Assembly (NCBI RefSeq): GCF_037975245.1
Contig: NC_092568.1
Span: 32,832,501 to 32,896,500, forward strand
Direction: 5' to 3'
Origin: Apostichopus japonicus
Lineage: Eukaryota > Echinodermata > Holothuroidea > Aspidochirotida > Stichopodidae
DNA: 64,000 nt
Numbering within the stretch: position 1 is the stretch's first letter; the number at the start of each line of letters is the position of its first letter. The translations under genes were made by a program, and so were the position numbers. The notes below the pieces were generated by a model that worked only from the letters and a program-made list of their open reading frames with translations, was not told where the DNA came from and searched no databases. Below are positions 35,301 to 50,300 of this stretch, piece after piece.

Positions 35301-38300
35301 TAAGCCCCACCTACTGTATTGGAAATACTAATTGCGCAAAGCAGGGGTGAAAAGTGACACCTCAAGTAAAAAAGGATGGTAATAAGTCAGTGTTCCTTCG
35401 ATCAGACTCATCTAACCTCAGTTAGAACTTGAGCTAACTCACTGTTATTAGGCCTAGTCAGAGAGACATTGTGAACATGATTGAAGGTCTGTGATACCAA
35501 GTGCAGTATTACTGTATGTGTGACCATAGGCTACTGCTGTCACTAGTCTGCAAATTGCATCAACTATCACCTGTTCTTCAAGTTCAAGCAAGGAGAGCTT
35601 TGTTGGTACTGAATATGCATTACAATGCATTCTCGCATTGTCTTGGTTAAATAAAGAGGCATGGCATAACAGAATATATGATTGAAATCTGTCTTCAGCT
35701 GATAAATGTTTTAATAATTTTGATCATTAATTTCTTACTTAATGAAACATTTTTGGCAAAATGAGCTTGTTGAAACCCCATATTTCATGGTTTGTCAGGT
35801 CAGCAGCTTAAACAAATTTCCATCCTTTGAAAATGAACAGTTTTATGTATTTCCCTTTTGGAATGCACAGAATCCCTTTAAGGCTCATTTAGCCTAGTGA
35901 CCCAGTAGCTAAAATTGGTTAAAAAATATTCTTTATATATCCATTTTCATACTGTGACGGAAACTGACTTTAACCATACATTGTTATTCACTTGACTCAG
36001 CAGCTGGGGCACAAGAAATGAGTGTGTTACAGTTGTGACACATTGCTGGGTTTTTTTTTTTATGCAACCAATAAAGCGACATCAACAATTCTGTTGATTG
36101 TTTGAAGTCAGTAAGCTGGCCACATGTATGAAAACAATTTGCATGTACAGTACATAGGTAGTTCCTACACACTTCCCCAAATGTAGCTTTTATCACCAAT
36201 CCCCATAAATTTCTTTTATCCTTTACCACTTGCTATTAAAAAAACATAATTGTTTGACTCTTTGAGAGGCTTTTTGCCCACGGCTTAAAACAGACAGACG
36301 GACGGACATCATTGGGTAAAAACTCATTTCACCTCATCTCATTTCACCAATCTGATCTTTGAAGTAAATTTTACAGTCAGTGATAGTGCCTCAATATTTA
36401 TTGTGGTGCACCTGTTCAACAATCTCATCATTAACTCTGATTTGAGTTTGATCCCATGGCTGTTTTCTAAAGTCAAATACTCTGTCCTTAGTTTTTTTTT
36501 GTACCATTCAATTTTAAGTAGTTTTGGTTGCACTAAGTGCTATGAACTTGGATGCATTTACAATTTGTGTCCATTTCTTTTCAGTGGTGGCAAAGATAGT
36601 TGCTACAACATGGTACAATGCATCCTAGAAGGGCATGAAATGGTAGCTTTGGCAAACCTTAGACCAGTTGAGACTGGTGAGTTTATACCTTTCTTTGTTT
36701 TGAAGTCATTGGACATCAGTATTAGCTCCAAAGTTGAGTGAGTTAAATTGTTAAGACCTTGCAAAAGTACTTCCAATCCTTAAAAGTCCTGACCCTTCTT
36801 ATGTTGATTTTCAGTGATAATCGTTACATCTATGCAATCATAATTGCATATATGTGTGTGTGTTTGTGATGATTTTCTTGTAATGCTGAGTGTCATTTTC
36901 AGAAGAGAAGCTTGGACTAACAATATAGCTGCAGTACCTGTATAGCTCCTTACAAAATCTCAAAGTACTTTACATCAGACTAGTGTAAGAACTTAAAAAG
37001 TACAAATTTAAGATATGTGCAGAGTAACAAAAGGAATAAATTAGTCCAAGCAAATCAGAAAATAAAATATACTAATCAATCAATTAATGAAACTAATATA
37101 ACCAAGTTTTAAGACAAACAAACACAAGATCAGTCAATAATGTACATGATAAAAAAGATGAGTTTTCAGTACTTTTCGAAGTATTTCTTAATAGCAAAAG
37201 TTTCTAATGCCCCACATTGAGGGGGAAAAAAATTGTTGTTGGCAGACTTCACCAGGAGTGACTTACTCCATGTTTTGAGTGTGGATTTATAAAATGCTTG
37301 TTGAAGTTACAGTGATCATTATTGGATTTTGTAGCGTATATATGACCTGGGCAAAAGTCATGAATGAAACAGAACATCTTGTACATATGACCCTTAACCT
37401 TTACCAGACAGAATATGAGAAAGCAGATATATTTCCCTTCTTCCGTGTTGTGTAAGGGGTTAAAATTCTTCTGCTATATATGCTATAAATGGACCTTTGC
37501 ACTTGATCTTTCGAATCCTTTATATTTTCGCCCCATATATCTCTTTTTAGATGAGTTGGACAGCTACATGTTTCAGACTGTCGGTCATCATGCCATTGAC
37601 CTCTATGCAGAGGCTATGGATTTGCCTCTGTTCAGACAAGATATTACTGGAACTTCTGTTGTCAAAGATAAAGATTACCAGCCAACAAGAGGGGATGAAG
37701 TTGAGGATCTGTACAAGCTGCTTAAAAGGATTCAAGTAAGTCACTTGTTTTTGTTCATCCAGTGTTGACTTTCTATCAGTTGTCCGTTGCAATATGGACG
37801 CAATCCTTTCTCTGCCTTCCAGCTTTGAATGGGAAGGATAGTTACGTATATATATGTAATGTATAAGTTCATGCTCCTCTGTGCAATGTGGTGAGTAGGG
37901 GATAATTACAGCTCCTATCAGATGATTTGATGACTGAGTTCATGAGACATCCTTGGTTATTCCTTGTTCTACTTTGGTTAAACAGTGTTTTTTTTTTTCG
38001 GCTGTGAGAAGAGAATTGAAACTTGAAAAGTAGACTGCTGAAACAAACAGGACAACAGGTAGATTTCCATGGCAAGAAAATTGAGGATGAATGTAGCCAA
38101 AGATTTTTTGATCACCATTTATAATTTGTATGAGCAGTCTGAAGCAGAAGAAATTTAGCTGTTTACCATATTAAGTGCACCACCCCATGATTGGTTAATT
38201 AACTATATAATAACAAAGCTTAATGATTTATCATGTCACTGAACTTTCTCTTATTTGGCTTCTTAGGAAACCCTTGATGTGGAAGCTGTCTCTGTTGGTG

Positions 38301-41300
38301 CAATACTGTCAAATTATCAGAGAGTTAGAGTTGAACATGTGTAAGTATTTTTGGGACTAGATATCCTCACCCTTCCCCTGTCATACTGTGTTTGGATAAC
38401 TTTGTTTTCTTTGATTTCAATAAAAGGGACCAATTGGTATTTCTTGGTGGGTTTGGAAGTGAAATGTCTGCCATTAAGGTTTTGTATGTGGCATCTTTCT
38501 TCTTCACTTGTAAAAGGTACTGACAGTGAAGGTTTTAAAGTCTTGTATGAAGGCCAAGAGGCATACTCAAACGACTATGCAACAGTTAACCTCATGTGAC
38601 TTGGCACACCCATATAACCAAGTGTGTGTACACAACTTGAACAGTCACTGTTGGGACACTACAGTGCATCACATCTATCCATCCCTTGGGGACCTCCTAT
38701 ATGTTGAAACCAAAATCTAGCCCACACAATAAATCCAGCAGGGTACCATATAGTCTTGGGTGAAGAGAGGCAATTGAGATTAAGTGCCTCGCCCAAGTAC
38801 CATGATCCGATCCATTTTCCTAAACCACATGACCACAACATTGTCATGTAAAGAACATAGAAAGAGAAAAAGATATATGGCATTTAATTAGAGCAGGGTT
38901 GTCCAACCTACGGCCCGCGGGCCACAGTGCGGCCCGCCGCAAGGTCCCGTCCGGCCCGCCAATCTCATTAATTTACAAATGCACTTTTACCCAGGAATTC
39001 TTTGTTGATAAATTTGAGAGATCATTATATCGAGCAATATGAAGATTGTTTTGATAAAGATCAGAAGGCTTGTGAAGTGTCATTTCCTGCAATCTGCATC
39101 TTTTGGGCGATTTTTTTTTCTTGCACGCCACGCGCCAACCTACGGTGGCGATCCGCTTGTATAGTAACTTCATTTCCCATACCCCAACAGACCCCTAGCG
39201 GGGCCACTGAAATTTGCCGCTCTGGTTTCGTTAAACCCTGGATATGCCACAGGAGCTTGTAGGCTCATGCGGCCTCTCCTTTATTATAATCCTTCGAGGT
39301 GGCCCTCCTCATCAAAAGGTTGGACAACCCTGAATTAGAGCCTGCAGGTAGAAGGTAATGTTCAGGAAAGTTCCATAGCAACCACAGATCTTCCAGGTGT
39401 TTTATCCTGCAATTTCAAGTGATTCTTTGCTTTAAGATATATGAAATGTTTCAGTTTGATATAGTGCTACAAAAATTCCCTTTTATTGATAATTATCAGA
39501 AAGAAAGAACATAAAATTATTTTCTTGTCTTTTCCTTTATCACACAGTTGCAACAGGCTGGGGCTAATATGTCTTAGTTATTTGTGGAGAAGAGATCAGA
39601 AAGAGCTCCTAGAGGAAATGATTCATGCTGAAATTGAAGCCATCATTATCAAAGTAGCTGCTTTGGGTAAGATCAATATTTAGGGATTAATTAAATCTGG
39701 TATCGCATATCAACACTGGCAAACTGATATAAAGGTTAAAAGTTGCAGGTTTACAGTCTTGTTTGAGGCCACAGCCCCCCCTCACACGACTTAACAACTT
39801 AACCCCCTGGTCATTGGTAACTTGTCATATCCACACCAAAGTGTACACAAATCAGGCAATCCCTCTTGGGGCACATCTATGTGTCCCATGGGGTACTTCC
39901 TCTTGGGTGCAGCCACAAACCGGCACACACAACTATATTGACAAGTTACCTTGCAAGTCCCACAATGCTCTACTCAAGTGCAAAGATGTGTTGCAGTTCT
40001 CGCACACAGTAAAGCAGTTTAAAGGGTAAACAAAGTTTAGAGCCTTCCTGTACTGCTAAAAAAAAATTGATTACTAAAATATTCCCTGAAATTAACTGCT
40101 GATGAAAATATGTGTGTGATGCATGGTATGGTTATTGAATAAAAGCAAACAAATTATTGGAAAGGGGGTCTATATACTGTTACAAAGAACAAACTTGTGG
40201 TTAATGTTATTTCTTAGTAGTATGCAGAAACCTGATCGTATTGGTATGAGTAGCTCCATGACGTCCGCCAAGAAAAACAATTCTCAAAATATACTCACTG
40301 TACTTTAAAGATTAAAAAATACTTTGCTGCGTTATTTTTGACTTTTAACATCTTGATCATACATTTTCCATGTAAGAGCTTAAATAATATCCTTGATTAT
40401 CGCTTGATTATATCAGGTTCCTTCTTTCTATTTTAGGACTTACTTCGAAACATCTCGGACAGAGTATCTCAGAGATCAGACCTCACATGCTTAAAATGGT
40501 GAGTTTTTTACTGACGTTAGTTTCAAAAAGTAAGTGCCATGTGCCCATAGCTGTTGCGGTCATCCCTGGTTTTCTCTAACTTTTCTGAACAATTAAAAGT
40601 AGTGATATTGTACACCCCCAAAAAATTTTGTTTGCAGATTCATAGTGCCTCTGAATAGAAGAACACTAATGGTACGCCACACTTTTCATCACATCAACCA
40701 ACTGTAAGTTGTCACCAATGATGCAGGTCTCCACTAATTCCCCGGTTAGTTACTCAGAAGTTACGTTGATTCATCATCAAGTTGAAGCCACAGTTAGACC
40801 ACTGTATGGAACCAAATCTGAACAGTAGTAGGAGGGTTAATGCAGTATTAGGATAGTTCATTCACAGTCCCCAAGCTTGGCTAATAGCTTAACTATTATA
40901 TTAGTCAACCGAACAAAGCCCAATGTTTTAAAGTTATGTTAAGTTCCAAAGAGCTGCACTTACTTTAGTACAAAGATGGTGGTAGTAGTAACATCGTTAT
41001 TCAACCAACACGCCGTATGTACCTTGTTTGGCTCTTCTTCCATTCAGAATGAAAAATATCAACTCAATCCTTGTGGAGAAGGCGGAGAATATGAAACCTT
41101 TACTTTAGATTGTCCATTATTCAAGAAAAGAATCGTCATGTATGTACAACTTTTTTTGTGTATTGTAGTATTAAATGGACCTGGTGGTACAGAAATTCAT
41201 TACTCTTTTTGTTTTTATTTTTTTGGTGCAGTGGAAGATAATAATTAAATTCAATTGCTACTAAAAAGTGAACATTTTATAATGCTAGTTCTTTGCTTTC

Positions 41301-44300
41301 TGTGAGAAAGTACCTGTCATGATTAAGTATGTTTTTTTTGGGTGATGTTTAAGTATTTCATACCTGCCATTGAACTGTCACCAATCTCCAGGGATTAAAC
41401 AAAAATAATCTCCCAGATACCTTTGGAGTTGAAGGGGGTGGAGGGAGGTGGGGGGGGGTGTCGGCAAGTCTGGTATTTTCCATTGTTATCATTTAAAATG
41501 TCAATATCTACAGCATTGTTTCTGGAAACATCATATCAAAATTGCCATATTTTCACTTTCACGTTTTTTTTTACATAAGAAGCAATCCTTCATGTCTATC
41601 ATAGTAATTTTTGAAGAAAAAAATCTTTGTATTAAACAGAAGTCTTTTCTACCCACAGAGACTTACAATACTAGAAAGGAAAGACTGGTACTGTACCTAA
41701 TAAGAGTTTTTAGAGACATTGAAAGATATATGTATAGATATATTGTAGTATTGTCAGCAAACTTAATAACAAATCAATCTAACCAATAGCATATATCATC
41801 TGTGTAAAGTTGTGGAAAGTCAAGATAGGGACTCACCACCCTGAGCAACAGACTTAGCATTAAGATTACAACAGCATGAGAACCAGTAATTCCCCTTGGG
41901 TGTGAATACAAGGACATGGCACTAAGCATGTGTATTAGCACATCATTTTGTACTAGTTCCTATACTACTATTCACAATACCCTGAGTGCAATTACAAGTA
42001 CAAATCCACAAGGGCAAGTAAGTACAAGTAACTATGCTAGAGTATGAGTACAGATTCACGACAAGTCTACTGAGGTACCCCAACTTTTATCTCAGATTTA
42101 GCAGAGAGACCTTCTGACTTATCTAGTACAGCCTTGAAGGTAGTTTGCCAGCTAGTAAATGAATAAGCCATGGTTCTCTTTATACTGACAAAATGACAGT
42201 AGCTAGCTAATTGTCCTCTTTTTTTCATGGCAAGAAATACTTCATAAAACTCCAGATTATTAATGAAATACAACTAACTGCATGATCTAAGATGTGCTGA
42301 ATTTAAAACTTATTCATGGGAGTGAAAATGCAATAAAGATGTTAGACAGATGGAAACAGTTACCAGAAATGATAAATGTGTTTCTTTCTTTCTTTGTCTT
42401 TCTCTCTTTAATAGAGATGAGTTTGAAGTGATCGAGCATGATTCAGATCCCTTCGCTCCTGTTTCATATATCTCATTCAAGAAGATGCACCTAGAAGACA
42501 AGATAAACGTAGGTGAAAGATTCGTCGCCTCACGTTACCATTTTTCTAGGCGGACTTACTGATACACATGCTGTTAGCGTTAATCAGTCGTTTCAATGTT
42601 TCCACACTTATGTCGAAAAAATTACGGACTGGTCTGTTTGGACTTTTTAAACTATTTGGGAGGAAGGCAATCAACGTTACCTCACATAGAATTATGATGT
42701 GATTATGGCTTAATGAATGAATGAAGGCATTAAAAATATTAAAAAATTAAAAATTCAGCTTGCAAAAGTGGTAATGTTACAATGCTAAATGCATGAGGAG
42801 AAAGCTTGCATCTTATACTTCAAGTAAGGTAGGCATGCTTTTGAGTTTTTTTGTTTTTTTTTCAATGTGTTATAATAAAATACTAGAACACAATTTCAAA
42901 AGGAGAAATTGTGGAAAAATATCTATTAGTATTGAAACTGCTAGTTCATTTTGCCAAGATAGAAACATGATAAGTCCAAATATGTCAATTTATAGCAAAG
43001 GAATCATCGCCAGAATTAACGCAGGAATAGAGGAAAACTTTATCTATTTCTAGTTTACAAGAACAAGACAATTTATGACTTGTGTTTGAGTGGAATTTTG
43101 TAATAATTTACGCCGAGATATGGAGTCATTTGGACAGGTCTGACTGCTGCTAATGTATTCTCCAAAAACAACAGAACCTCTGTATAAATTAAATCTTGTA
43201 AAATTTTTGTCCGTTTGTGGTCTTTTCCGTCATTATATGTTTTCTTGACATTTATTACTTAAATATTTTCAATTTTTCTTTGACTGACTTTGTTGCTCTC
43301 TTTTTCATTCTTCAAAGCAACCTTCTGTGTCGCTCAAAGATAGACTCGAGCGTTTACCGATTAAAAAAGGATCAAATTTGCTCCAGGAGCTGGGAAATCC
43401 TCATCTTAAAGTTATCAAACACTCATTAAGGCCAGATGAGGAGAAGCTGCCACAACTCACATGTGATGAAGTTGATAACAATGTACCTGGTACGCTCCTA
43501 TTTTAATTTTCATTTTATTTACTCACGTGTCTGTAGTCTTTTTTACACCCAAATACAAGGCAGGCAGATCACATGATGCAAATACTGTTAAAGAAACACA
43601 AAACAATTTGCAGCAGTGTTATTACTAATAATAACAGTAATCAATTTTGACATTTAGTTTTATAAAGCATCAGTATCCAAAGTTGTCAACGCTTGGAATC
43701 ACAGGAAAGTTACGGGTCTGTATTCAGCAGAGAAAAGGGTAAATGTTTGAGTCTCTCAGTTTAAAGTTGTCGATACTTCATGCTGAGCCGTTGGATGTCA
43801 GTTTCAGAGTCTGGATATCAGAGTTAGAGATGGAATGACATCTAATTGTTAAATGCTTCCCACCTTGGCAAGTGCATTTGGACTAATTTTCAAGTTTCCT
43901 TAAAATTTCTGCTGGAAGTTTGTTATAAAAACAAAGAAAGCAAATAAAGAAATTAATACTCTCTTAAACAGTGCATGAATTTTTTTTCATTTCATTTGTT
44001 TCTCACATCAGTCTTTTAATATTTATAATAATCAGAGGGTTGATAAAAGAGACACAGTGTGAATGAGGTAGAACAGTCAACCCTCCCAGGCTTGACAAAG
44101 TACACTACTCCCTGTAATTACACATTGAAAGAGTCGGGAGAAGTAAAGTGTGTGCCCCTTATGATTGTTATTTTAGATATTACATAACCTCTTAGCACTG
44201 GCATTTGTTGCTTGGATGGCAACAATGGAATATTCAGACAGCTTACATGATCAGTTTTAACATTTTTTATTTCTGGATATTAAAACATTTTGGAATAAAG

Positions 44301-47300
44301 ACTCTATACTGTAAAATCTTTACTGGTGAATTACTTTGTTGATGCACACAAGTGAGTGCTACAAATAAGAGATGGAAATCTATGATCTCTTCTGGTTCTC
44401 ACTTAATTCTTGGACAAATTTAACTCACGTGCTTTACATTAGTCAGATAGTTATTTGGAGTTTTAATAAATAATACAGCAAGAAATAACAAAGCCAACTG
44501 GCTTTCTGGTTACTTATCATCTAATGCTAATATTAGATAGCTATGCTACATCATGACTTATTTTTTTGACAGAAATTCAAATAAAGCTAGGATTTGATGG
44601 ATTTTCTTGGGTCTCTGGTATTCTCGTCTTCAGACGTTCTGACGACTCGATCGCGCTAGAAGCAGAAGCTGCATTCATCTCCCTCAGAGGTAAAAAGCCT
44701 TAACTACATTCCACCTTTCCAAGCCCAGAGTTGTTTTGAAATTTACAGTAAACAACTTTGAGATTATGATATCAAACCCAAGGAGGGCTACAGAGTCAAA
44801 GGAAAATTGCTTTCATTTTTAGAAGAAAACATTCCTCATATCAGGTTTTAGATTTTTGGCTATGAGTTTAATATTTTAGTTCTTTATTTAATGATGGTAA
44901 ATTACTGTTTTGGTTTTAAGAAGGATAATAAATTGTATGCTGTTGATTAGTAATTTCATATTACCATAAACGTGTCTTCTGATTACTTCTAAACCAACTA
45001 ATTTGGAACTGAAATTACATAGCTGGTATAATTTTCACTTTGTCACAGTGTCACTATTTAACCATGACAGCACTCTTCTCTTGTATCAATGAAGGCCACA
45101 CCTGAGGAAGCCATAGTTTACAGGTGTGGTGTACATCTAACCTGTTATAGTCATAAGATGAAAGTCTCTGTGTGGTCGATGACTAGGTGTGGTGAAATTG
45201 TAATAAAACATATCTCTCAATTATCTCTCAAACCACCCTCAAAGTTAAAGTACAGATTGGATGCCCGGTTTTACTTTCAATATATGACATTGTTATGTAC
45301 AGATTACTAGGCTAGGCTGCAATATTGTCATAAATCTAGATTGAAAAGATCTAGAGTGAAAAGGGCAACCACTTTGACCCTGTTTAAATACCAAGAGGGT
45401 GAACAGAAACACTCATAATCAAGTATGTTGTGTATCAGTATAAAGTGTAATGTGACAGTTATTACTTCATTTGCATAAATCTTCTGACTGTCTTATTGTC
45501 TGGCATTTTATTGCAGATATTCTATCTTCAAATAGGCTCTCTCTTAGTTCTGTGGTGTTAGTTTACATCAATTGTCAAGATTTGTCCGAGTTTTCAGCCA
45601 TTAATGCCGCCATGATGAAGTTCTTTACCCAAAATCCGACAGCGAGGTAAGCTTGTTATTTATATACGACCGGGAGGATTCAGAACCGAACCTCCATTTA
45701 CATCTTTGGCCAAAATTTGTTAAATTTTCAGCTAAACCTTTTTGATCCATTTGCTGAAGGAACAATTGCATGACTGATTATCATTTATCACATGTACATA
45801 CACTTTGTATTAAGTGATATTGAAGTCGAGGGGTTTGATAATTGGGTCATAGAAATTGTGCGTTTGTCTCTTCATATCAAAAGTTACGTTCGAGATAATT
45901 GAAGAAGCTATACAGTACTTGAGATTGTGTTTTGTCAAGTCCCTCGCACGGTGTTTTTGTATTAATGTTACCTAGCCCACAACAGACTGAGATTTCAATC
46001 CTTACGAAAGGTAGTTTGGACTTGTTAGTCCTACCAGACTTTCATAACAGATATATAATAAGTTCTAAGATTACATTGAATACAAGAATTAGTGCACAAT
46101 TTCTTGTCTGTTTTTGTAATTTACTGGTCAGGCAAAGTAATACCAACTAATTTGTACCTGTTTTGTAGTAGACTCCTCCTCCCCCTCCCCCCCTTCCCCT
46201 CTGCCCTATTCTGCTCATCATCTTCCCACATTCCAATTATTTGGAGCATAACTGTGTCAGAACGGGTTGAGTGTGTCCTCTTCGAATGTTTCTGTGCAGA
46301 TGTTTCATATTTGTTCAAACTATCCTGTGCCTCCCTCCCCCTCCTGGCTCTCTCCCTCAAACTTAACCCCCCTACCCCTATACCTATATACCTTCAACAC
46401 AGCATAAGAATACATTACAATCTGTTTTAATTATCACCATCATGCCAAGGGTGTCAATGAGTCTATATATTTTGATATGCCAATATTCCCCTGTATTTGA
46501 TATGTCTCTTAACCTCTGATTTGTGGAATTTGATTGTACAGAGTGTGTGTGGGAGCCAATCTAGATAGGAACATCATCTTTTCAATGGACTGTTTAGTCT
46601 ATCAGCCTTCAGACTCAAGCCGTCCTCTCCAGAGAAACACTATGCACGTCCAGGGTATCTCACATTGGGCTCCTGCAAATGTTGGACCTTACAGCCAATC
46701 TGTCCAGGTGAGTGATAACCCTGACTGTCTTATCATGTACTGTCGAAAAAGAAATGCTAAAAATAAAGCAGGCTGGTGCACTGCCCGACCATAACCCGAT
46801 TCGGTCGTGGGTCATGACAAAAAAATCTTGGAGAGTCGGTAGTTTGGATGTGTTTATGAGTACGTATCATTATGTAGCCAGTATTAAGTAGATTGGCTTC
46901 AGTCAGGGAAACTCAACATGTAGCGATTTCCCCGAATGGCAGTCATGACTACAACGGTCCAGTTTTACACATCAAATTTAAACTAATCACGAAATAGATA
47001 CTTGACTCCATGTGACCTACAAGAATCACCGGTCTGTAACAGCAAAAATATGCTGTCAGTGTTTGCTCATCGGTCATTGGTCATCGGTCATCAGTATGCA
47101 GGGGTCGGCTGTTCGATAATGGGTCTCGACAAATTATCAAAAGCTAGGTCACAACACTCAAATTGAGCTGGTTTGTATTCAGTTGTAAAGCCTACGGCCA
47201 GCTTAGTCGCTCGTGCTGAATAATTGGATTGTGGATTCTCACAAACACAAAATTGAACAGAAACAATTGAAAACACATTTGTGGAAAGAATGTTTTGTAT

Positions 47301-50300
47301 GATTTTTAAGTGGTTAAAATGAAACTCTCTCTTTTTTTTTCTATATCTGCAGGTCGGTAGATCTTTCTACCTTGCTGGGATGCTCAGTCTATGTCCCAGT
47401 TCAATGACCGTGGTGGAGGGCGGTATACACTCCGAGAATGTCCTGTGTTTTCGTAGCATCGACAGGGTCCTCCAAGCCATGCATAGCTCTCTCCGTCTTA
47501 AAGACATCGTGTTAACCATCTGCTTTGTGACCGAATCTCAGTCCATACCAACTGCCAAAGAGGACTTTGCCAGGGCCACAAAAGACACCGAGGTACGGAT
47601 TAACGTCAGATACTTCTCGAGAGTTTGATCAAAACAGTTTAAGGATGACTTTAGACACAAAATTTATTTTGATATGTTGTAGACTTTGTGTAATAGTAAG
47701 TGGGCCTGACATTTTTATCCTAGCAGGATCTTCTTCAGAGGCTGAATGTCCAGTAAAAGAAAATACAAGGGACCAAATAAAAGCAAAGAATACATATAGG
47801 TTAACGAGCATTAACCTACCTAATTGTGCTCATTAACTTATCTGTATTCTTTGCTTGTATTTTGTCCATTGTATTTTTTGTTCTTTGTCATTCAAGTTCT
47901 GAAGAATATCCTGCTAGAATTGAAACGTCAGGCCCTCTTACCTTTACTCATTCTCTTACACAGGCTCTTCAGTGGATAAGCAATTTGCTAACAGTTTTTT
48001 GTTTTATTGATGTTGTAGACTTTTAAAGAAGCAATGCTGCTATCAGTCAAGGTGGTATTTCTACAATACGCATAATTTTTGGGGAAATCCTTCTTTGAAA
48101 CAGCTGAGGTTCATCAATTAAAGTGACTGGACTATGTAGTCTAACACACGGAAGGACCACTAGGTCACTTTCTCAGATGTAACACAAAAACTCAATGGGA
48201 AAATGAAACAAGACTTTTACGGCCTTAAAATAACATGTTGACAATGTACTGCCAATTCGTAGGACACAATATCTTGTCAATCAGAATAGTCCTTGAAACA
48301 GGTACTGTTTAAGCCATAGATTCCTTTGCTCTTTCCAAGACTATTTTGACAGTGTCATTGTTCCATGTCTCCCCCATACAATGTGCAAAGTTTGTTGCAG
48401 TACAGAGCTGCTGTCACTTACCGTTCTAGGCCTTCAGGCAAACCTTTTATGTTTGACTGCTCTACAGTTTCTTTGTTTATATGACCTTTAAAAAGTTTGT
48501 TTAATACTGTAATTTGTAAAATTTTGGTAAACAGAAAAATAGCAATGGCATTACTAGTTAATGAGCTAATTATCAGCTCAAAGAAGATAAAGAAAAGAAA
48601 AGAATGTCTTTATGTCGTTCTGTCTGTTTTTCCTGTTAATTTCTTAGAATGAGGTGGATTCGGGATGGCATCCATTAGTGTGCTACATAGTGGTTAATCA
48701 ACTTCCGAGAAATGTCTCAGTCGAGTGGCACGTTATCGCTTGGCTAAACCAAACGAGGAAACAATGTGAGTCTGTTAATTCTGCTTACTTCCTATTTATT
48801 CAGAAAGACGTCTGGTTTTTTTGCTTGTTTTGTAATTTGTATTGTTAATGTAAATACTTGTTTTTTTATACATTTACAACAAAGAAGGGTGAATTTTTCT
48901 TTGCCCTATGATATGTATTCGTAGTAAAACCACCAGTGACAAATACATTGGGAAATAGGTTGTAAACAGCCATCTTTAACAATCATGACATGTAGGTTAT
49001 ACTTGTTATTTTTCAAGTACAACTTGAAAGAAATGTAGGCAATGGCTGTAATCCACATAAAGTTGGATTGGACTGAATATTGTGTGTATAGAGTCTTAAT
49101 ATACTATACATTTTGTGTCTAACTTACCAAACTTAGAAAGAAAACAACCATGTTTTTGTGGCTGTGAATGATCAACTGAGACAAAGACCTGAGACAAAAC
49201 CTATTTGACCGTGCAAATAAGATATAATTAACCTATGGATGCAACATAAAAAACAATGGCTTGGCATAAAGATAATGAATAATGTTTTTGGACATGTGAA
49301 TGTTTTGCCCCTCACTTAAGAAACTGAACATTTCTGTTGAATACCAAGAAATAAACACAGTATTATTTTTTGTTTTGGACAGGACAAATAAATTTTTGAC
49401 CAGAATAAGGGTTTGACCCAGTGACGACAGGATTTGTATAAACCCTGAGGTCACCTGTTCGAATCCCACTCGAGCCAAAGATGTCTTACCTGTTTTAATG
49501 AATTGTATATAATTTTTCAGTTAGTCTTCTGTTGCTGATGTTTCTGATTACTTTTCTGTCTTTTCAGATCACGAGAAGACAATAAAATGTAAGGATGTTT
49601 CTGTCGACGTGAAGTTTCTCAGCGACAAAATATCAGGTCATGGCATCGCTCTGATGAATGTCGGTGAGTTTTGTAAGATTTGTTTGTATTTGACCAGAAA
49701 TCACTCTGCTCTTGCTGTTAGTTTCAGCGTTTGATTTTTTAGATAATTTGTAGTTGTCATTGGCATGACTGTATCTTTTTTATGTCAAGAGTCAGATATG
49801 TGGAGGGGTGGGCCAGGGGGAGGGGGACTGGAGTGAATTAAGGAGGAACTTGTAAATGTCCTCTTCAAGATATAAAGGTGCAGTTTCTTAATACTCTGTT
49901 TGATCATTTCCCCTCCAACAGTCCATAATTCTTAGCTTGTGCCATCTTTTTTTACCCTCAATTTTATTCAAGTTCTGTTGAAGCCCTTATTGTCTAACTA
50001 CCTGGGAATAATAACACTAGAGGTATATAGAAGAGAACACAAACAAGTTACGTTAACATTGACATGTAGAAATGATTATAACAAATTAGGACTAAACATA
50101 CAGATCAACATAAGGAAATAAAAAACTTTGTACAGTAACAACAAAAAAAACACAACTTTTAGGAAGGCTGTGCAACGTGAGACTTTCTCCTTTTTAAGTT
50201 TTAAGCAAATTTTCATATGAAATATGCTCTTTAACAGCATTTGTGTGAAAATCATCTTCTTCTTCTTCAAGAAATTGTAGACAGTATATCATCGTTAAAG

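Noticed and set aside
35086-35331. Possible small repeat protein (NKVYVSGYSQGCP units)
   Set aside because: It is a 42-bp minisatellite inside DPH6 intron 1; the unit length divisible by 3 explains the open frame.
36403-36741. Longer first coding exon of DPH6 from an ATG at 36403
   Set aside because: The frame reaches SGGKDS only by reading through an AG acceptor. The exon at 32302 supplies MKVVALIS in the correct phase, matching the family start.
46092-46430. Open frame in DPH6 intron 11
   Set aside because: C- and T-rich composition, no conserved motif, and skipped by phase-consistent splicing from exon 11 to exon 12.
49430-49485. tRNA-like B box (TGTTCGAATCCC)
   Set aside because: No A box at the right spacing and no cloverleaf could be drawn; at most a degraded tRNA-derived repeat.
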